DNA from: Candidatus Rokuibacteriota bacterium
GTDB taxonomy: Bacteria > Methylomirabilota > Methylomirabilia > Rokubacteriales > CSP1-6
DNA: 64,000 nt
Reading direction: 5' to 3'
Assembly (NCBI GenBank): GCA_003220615.1
Contig: QHTB01000139.1
Coordinates: forward strand, 122,777-186,776
The position numbers were made by a program, and so were the translations under genes. Numbering within the stretch: the stretch's first letter is position 1; each line of letters begins with the position of its first letter. Below the pieces are notes generated by a model. It made no database searches. It was given only the letters and a program-made list of their open reading frames with translations, and was not told where the DNA came from. Positions 60,832 through 64,000 of the stretch are shown one piece after another.

Positions 60832-62217
60832 ATGGCCACGCCACGCACCGAGTCCCAACGCGCCGACCGCGAGCACCGTCGCATCGTGCGCGAATGCCGC
60901 GCCGCCAAGATCCAGCTCGTGCGCTTCCTCTACTGCGGCAACGACGGCGTCATTCGCGGCAAGGCCTGCCACACGCGGTTCCTGCCCTCCTACCTCGAGT
61001 CCGGTATCGGGCTCACCGTCGCGATGCAATCGTTCAACATGCTCGATCAGCTCGTGGCCGAGGGCTCGTTCGGGCCGGTCGGCGAGATCCGGCTCACGCC
61101 CGATCCAGGGACGTTCGCGATCCTGCCCTACGCGCCGCACACCGCCCGCCTGCTCTGCGACATGACGACGCTCGAGGGGACGCCGTGGGACGCCTGTCCG
61201 CGGAGCTTCCTCAAACGGATGATCGGGCGCGCGGCCACGCAGGGCTTCGTGTTCCAGGCGGCCTTCGAGAACGAGTTCACGCTGGCCCGGAAGGAGAACG
61301 GGCAGTACGTTCCCCTCGATCACAGCCCGTGCTTCTCGACGATCGGCATGGATTCGGCCGCGCCGGTGATGACCGAGATGATCGAGGCGCTCGTCGCCCA
61401 GGGCGTGTTTCCCGAGCAGTATTACGCGGAGCTCGGCCCCGGCCAGCAAGAGCTTCCCGTGCGCTTCGCCGACGCGCTCCGCTGCGCCGACAACCAGATC
61501 ACGCTGCGGGAGACGGCGCGCGGCGTCGCCGCCCGGCACGGCCTGCTCGCCTCGTTCGCCCCCAAGCCGTTCCCCGATCAGGCCGGCAACGGCGCCCACA
61601 TCCACTTCAGCCTGTGGGCCGCGGACGGCGAGCAGAACGTCTTCCACGACCCGCGCGGACGCTACGGGCTGTCGGACGCCGGCTTCGCGTTCATCGGCGG
61701 TGTCCTTGCCCACCTGCCCGCGCTGGTCGCGTTGACGGCGCCGACGGTGAACTCGTACCGGCGACTCCAGCCGCGCTTCTGGTCGAGCGCGTACACGGCG
61801 TGGGGCCCCGACAACCGCGAAGGCGCGATTCGCGTGCCCTCGCAGCGGCGCGGGATCGAAATGGAATCGACCAACCTCGAGCTGAAGCCCTCGGACCCGT
61901 CCAGCAATCCGTATCTCTCGCTCGGTGCACTGCTCGCCGCCGGGCTCGACGGCATCCAGAACAAGCGGGATCCGGGCGAGCCGACGCTCGTGGATCCCGA
62001 CACGCTGTCGGACGACGAGCGCCGCCGGCGCGGGATCCGGCGCTTGCCGACGTCGTTGGGCGAGGCGCTGGACGCGCTGGAGCGCGACGATGTCCTCCGC
62101 GCGGCGCTGGGCGAGACCCTGGCGAAGGAGTACCTGACCGTCAAGCGCTCAGAGGTGCGGGGCTTCGACGGCAAGGACGTGGCGTTCGAGATCGAGCAGC
62201 ACTTCTACAAGTTCTGA
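60832..62217 (+). CDS. Glutamine synthetase family protein
   Basis: FENEFTLARKENG, GNGAHIHFSLWAADGEQNVF, NREGAIRVPSQRRG, LELKPSDPSSNPYLSLGALLAAGLDGI. Confidence 0.92.
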   Translation: MATPRTESQRADREHRRIVRECRAAKIQLVRFLYCGNDGVIRGKACHTRFLPSYLESGIGLTVAMQSFNMLDQLVAEGSFGPVGEIRLTPDPGTFAILPYAPHTARLLCDMTTLEGTPWDACPRSFLKRMIGRAATQGFVFQAAFENEFTLARKENGQYVPLDHSPCFSTIGMDSAAPVMTEMIEALVAQGVFPEQYYAELGPGQQELPVRFADALRCADNQITLRETARGVAARHGLLASFAPKPFPDQAGNGAHIHFSLWAADGEQNVFHDPRGRYGLSDAGFAFIGGVLAHLPALVALTAPTVNSYRRLQPRFWSSAYTAWGPDNREGAIRVPSQRRGIEMESTNLELKPSDPSSNPYLSLGALLAAGLDGIQNKRDPGEPTLVDPDTLSDDERRRRGIRRLPTSLGEALDALERDDVLRAALGETLAKEYLTVKRSEVRGFDGKDVAFEIEQHFYKF

Positions 62218-62219
62218 GC

Positions 62220-63359
62220 GTGGCCCGCCCTGTCGATCTCACGGGGATCCCTGTCGTCGATGGGCACTGTCATCCGCTCGCTCGGGACCCGCTGGGCATT
62301 TCCTCGGGGACCTTCCTCGATCTCTTCACCGAGGCACGGCCGGCGACGATGCGCGCCCACGTGCCTGCTACCGGCTACGCCCAGCGCGCCGTGCGCGCTC
62401 TCGCACGAAGGCACGGCGTCGAAGCGACCGTCGACGCGGTGCTCGACGCCCGGCGACGCGCCGGATCAGAGGCCGGACTGAAGCATCTGACCGACGCTCG
62501 CGTGGCCGCGTTGCTCGTGGACACCGGCTATCCGCCCGATGCGATGCCGCTCGACGAGATGCGGCACCACCTGGGCTGCGAGATCCACGAGGTCGTGAGG
62601 ATCGAGGCATGCGCCGAACGGCTGCTCGCTCGACGTCTCTCCTATGAGGCGTTCGTCGAGGCGTTTCGTCGGACGCTCCAGGAGGCGGCTCCCCGCTGCG
62701 TCGGCTTCAAGACCATCGTCGCCTATCGTTCCGGGCTCGACGTACGCACGTGGACCGAGGACGAGACCGCCGCGTCCTACGCGCGGGCGCTCGGCACCGT
62801 TCCCGCCGGCGGACGTCCGCGACTCACCGAGAAGCCGCTGCTCGATCGCCTCTTCGAGATCACGCTGGAGGTCGCGGCGCAGACAGGACGCCCGGTCCAG
62901 ATCCACACGGGATTCGGCGACCCCGACATCGATCTGCTGCGCGCCAACCCGCTCCTGCTGCGCGCCGTGCTCGAGGACCGGCGGTGGACGACGACGCGGC
63001 TCGTGTTGCTCCACATGGCCTATCCGTACACGCGCGAGGCGGCGTTCATGACGGCCGTGTGGCCGCAGGTCCACCTGGACCTCTCGCTGGCCCTGCCCTT
63101 CCTCGGACCGGGAGCGCTGTTCCCGCTGCTCGAGATCCTCTCCCTCGCCCCGCTCAGCAAGCTCATGTACGGATCGGACGTCAGCGGCCTGCCCGAGCTG
63201 TTCGCGCTGGCCGCCGAGTGGGCGCGGGCGACGCTGGGCGAAGCGCTCGGCTGGCTCGTCGAGCGCGATGGTCTGGACGAGCGTGCGGCGGCGGCCGCCG
63301 GACGAGCGATCCTGTCCGACAACGCCCGGGCCCTGTACGGTCTGCGCCAGGAACCCTGA
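62220..63359 (+). CDS. Amidohydrolase family protein (FluG N-terminal-like)
   Basis: GTG start; VDGHCHPLARDPLG, QIHTGFGDPDIDLL, LLHMAYPYTREAAFMTAVWPQVHLDLS, LMYGSDVSGLPELFALAAEW. Confidence 0.85.
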   Translation: MARPVDLTGIPVVDGHCHPLARDPLGISSGTFLDLFTEARPATMRAHVPATGYAQRAVRALARRHGVEATVDAVLDARRRAGSEAGLKHLTDARVAALLVDTGYPPDAMPLDEMRHHLGCEIHEVVRIEACAERLLARRLSYEAFVEAFRRTLQEAAPRCVGFKTIVAYRSGLDVRTWTEDETAASYARALGTVPAGGRPRLTEKPLLDRLFEITLEVAAQTGRPVQIHTGFGDPDIDLLRANPLLLRAVLEDRRWTTTRLVLLHMAYPYTREAAFMTAVWPQVHLDLSLALPFLGPGALFPLLEILSLAPLSKLMYGSDVSGLPELFALAAEWARATLGEALGWLVERDGLDERAAAAAGRAILSDNARALYGLRQEP

Positions 63360-63463
63360 AATGCTGCGGCGTTTCTTGACAGGGGCGCCCGTGGCCGATA
63401 GTCTGTCGCCCCACGGCCCTCATCATCTTCTGCTCCGGCCGCACCGCCCTGACAGGAGGGAGT

Positions 63464-64000
63464 ATGGATTCGCCGAACCGTCGACAGTTCCTCGCGACGA
63501 CCGGTGCAGGCCTGGCCGGTATTCTCGCCGCCGGCGTCCCGCCCGCCCGCGGTCAGCAGCGCGAGGTCTCGTACCTGTGCTGGAACAACTTCGCCCCCGC
63601 CTCCGACAAGAAGCTGGCCGAGATCGGCCAGCGCTTCACGAAGGACACGGGCATCAAGATCCGTATCGATCACATCGCCGCGCCCCAGCAGGCGGCGAAG
63701 TATGCCTCCGAAGTCCAGACGCAAGCCGGTCACGACATCGTCGAGATGCGCATGCACTTTCCGTGGCTCTACGAGCCGCAGCTCGTCGATCTCGGGGACA
63801 TCGTGGGCGAGCTCGAGAAGAAGTACGGCAAGGCCCTGTCGTCGGCTACCGAGACCGCCAAGGTCAACGGCGTCTGGCGGGCGGTGCCTCAGTACCGGAC
63901 GTTCTTCGTCGCCGCGTACCGCGAGGACCTCTTCAAAAAGGCGAGTCTGAAAGTTCCCGACACCTGGGAAGACCTCTACACGGTCGGCAAGGAGCTGAAG
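63464..64000 (+). CDS. Extracellular solute-binding protein (Tat-exported), truncated by the window edge
   Basis: ATG at 63464 with AGGAGGG RBS; MDSPNRRQFLATTGAGLAGILAAGVPPARGQQREVSYLCWNNFAP...; open to the end of the window. Confidence 0.85.
   Translation, partial: MDSPNRRQFLATTGAGLAGILAAGVPPARGQQREVSYLCWNNFAPASDKKLAEIGQRFTKDTGIKIRIDHIAAPQQAAKYASEVQTQAGHDIVEMRMHFPWLYEPQLVDLGDIVGELEKKYGKALSSATETAKVNGVWRAVPQYRTFFVAAYREDLFKKASLKVPDTWEDLYTVGKELK

Noticed and set aside
60894-63359. Apparent 821-aa ORF that might be a GS-amidohydrolase fusion
   Set aside because: The amidohydrolase frame is out of frame with the GS; the N-terminal part is an Arg-rich shadow and GS has its own stop at 62217.

Overview
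This is a high-GC bacterial chromosome segment. Gene content and style suggest a Candidatus Rokubacteria/Methylomirabilota-like genome, but that is inference only. It is coding-dense, with many 4-bp ATGA/GTGA start-stop overlaps.

Main blocks:
(1) A minus-strand fatty-acid/phospholipid operon, DUF177-rpmF-plsX-fabH-fabD-fabG-acpP-fabF, ending in a short single-domain RNase III and a site-2 protease.
(2) A plus-strand respiratory block: htpX, ccoN, a fused three-heme ccoO/P, ccoS, three overlapping micro-ORFs, a palindromic insertion-like repeat, ctaG, ccmABCDEFG and, after an interruption, ccmH/ccmI.
(3) A minus-strand DtxR/membrane protein/ApbE/FMN-binding/porin block. Two adjacent genes here are disrupted: an amber codon in a Tat signal peptide and a frameshift in the porin.
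(4) ligA, a disrupted Kelch gene and a TPR gene, then RraA-like, cimA and CoA-transferase/thiolase genes, a ferredoxin and a Dpp/Opp-type ABC transporter.
(5) Glycosyltransferase, TPP-enzyme, LLM-oxidoreductase and aldolase-SDR genes.
(6) Acyl-CoA synthetase, a second glutamine synthetase, an amidohydrolase and a truncated solute-binding protein at the window edge.

I found no rRNA, tRNA, CRISPR array, transposase or phage genes. The most interesting signals are the Mini-III-like RNase at the rnc locus, the triheme CcoO/P fusion with its micro-ORF cassette, the repeat insertion that duplicated an ORF end, and the disrupted flavin/porin module with an operator-like promoter. All product calls come from reading the translated sequences. 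No database search was run.
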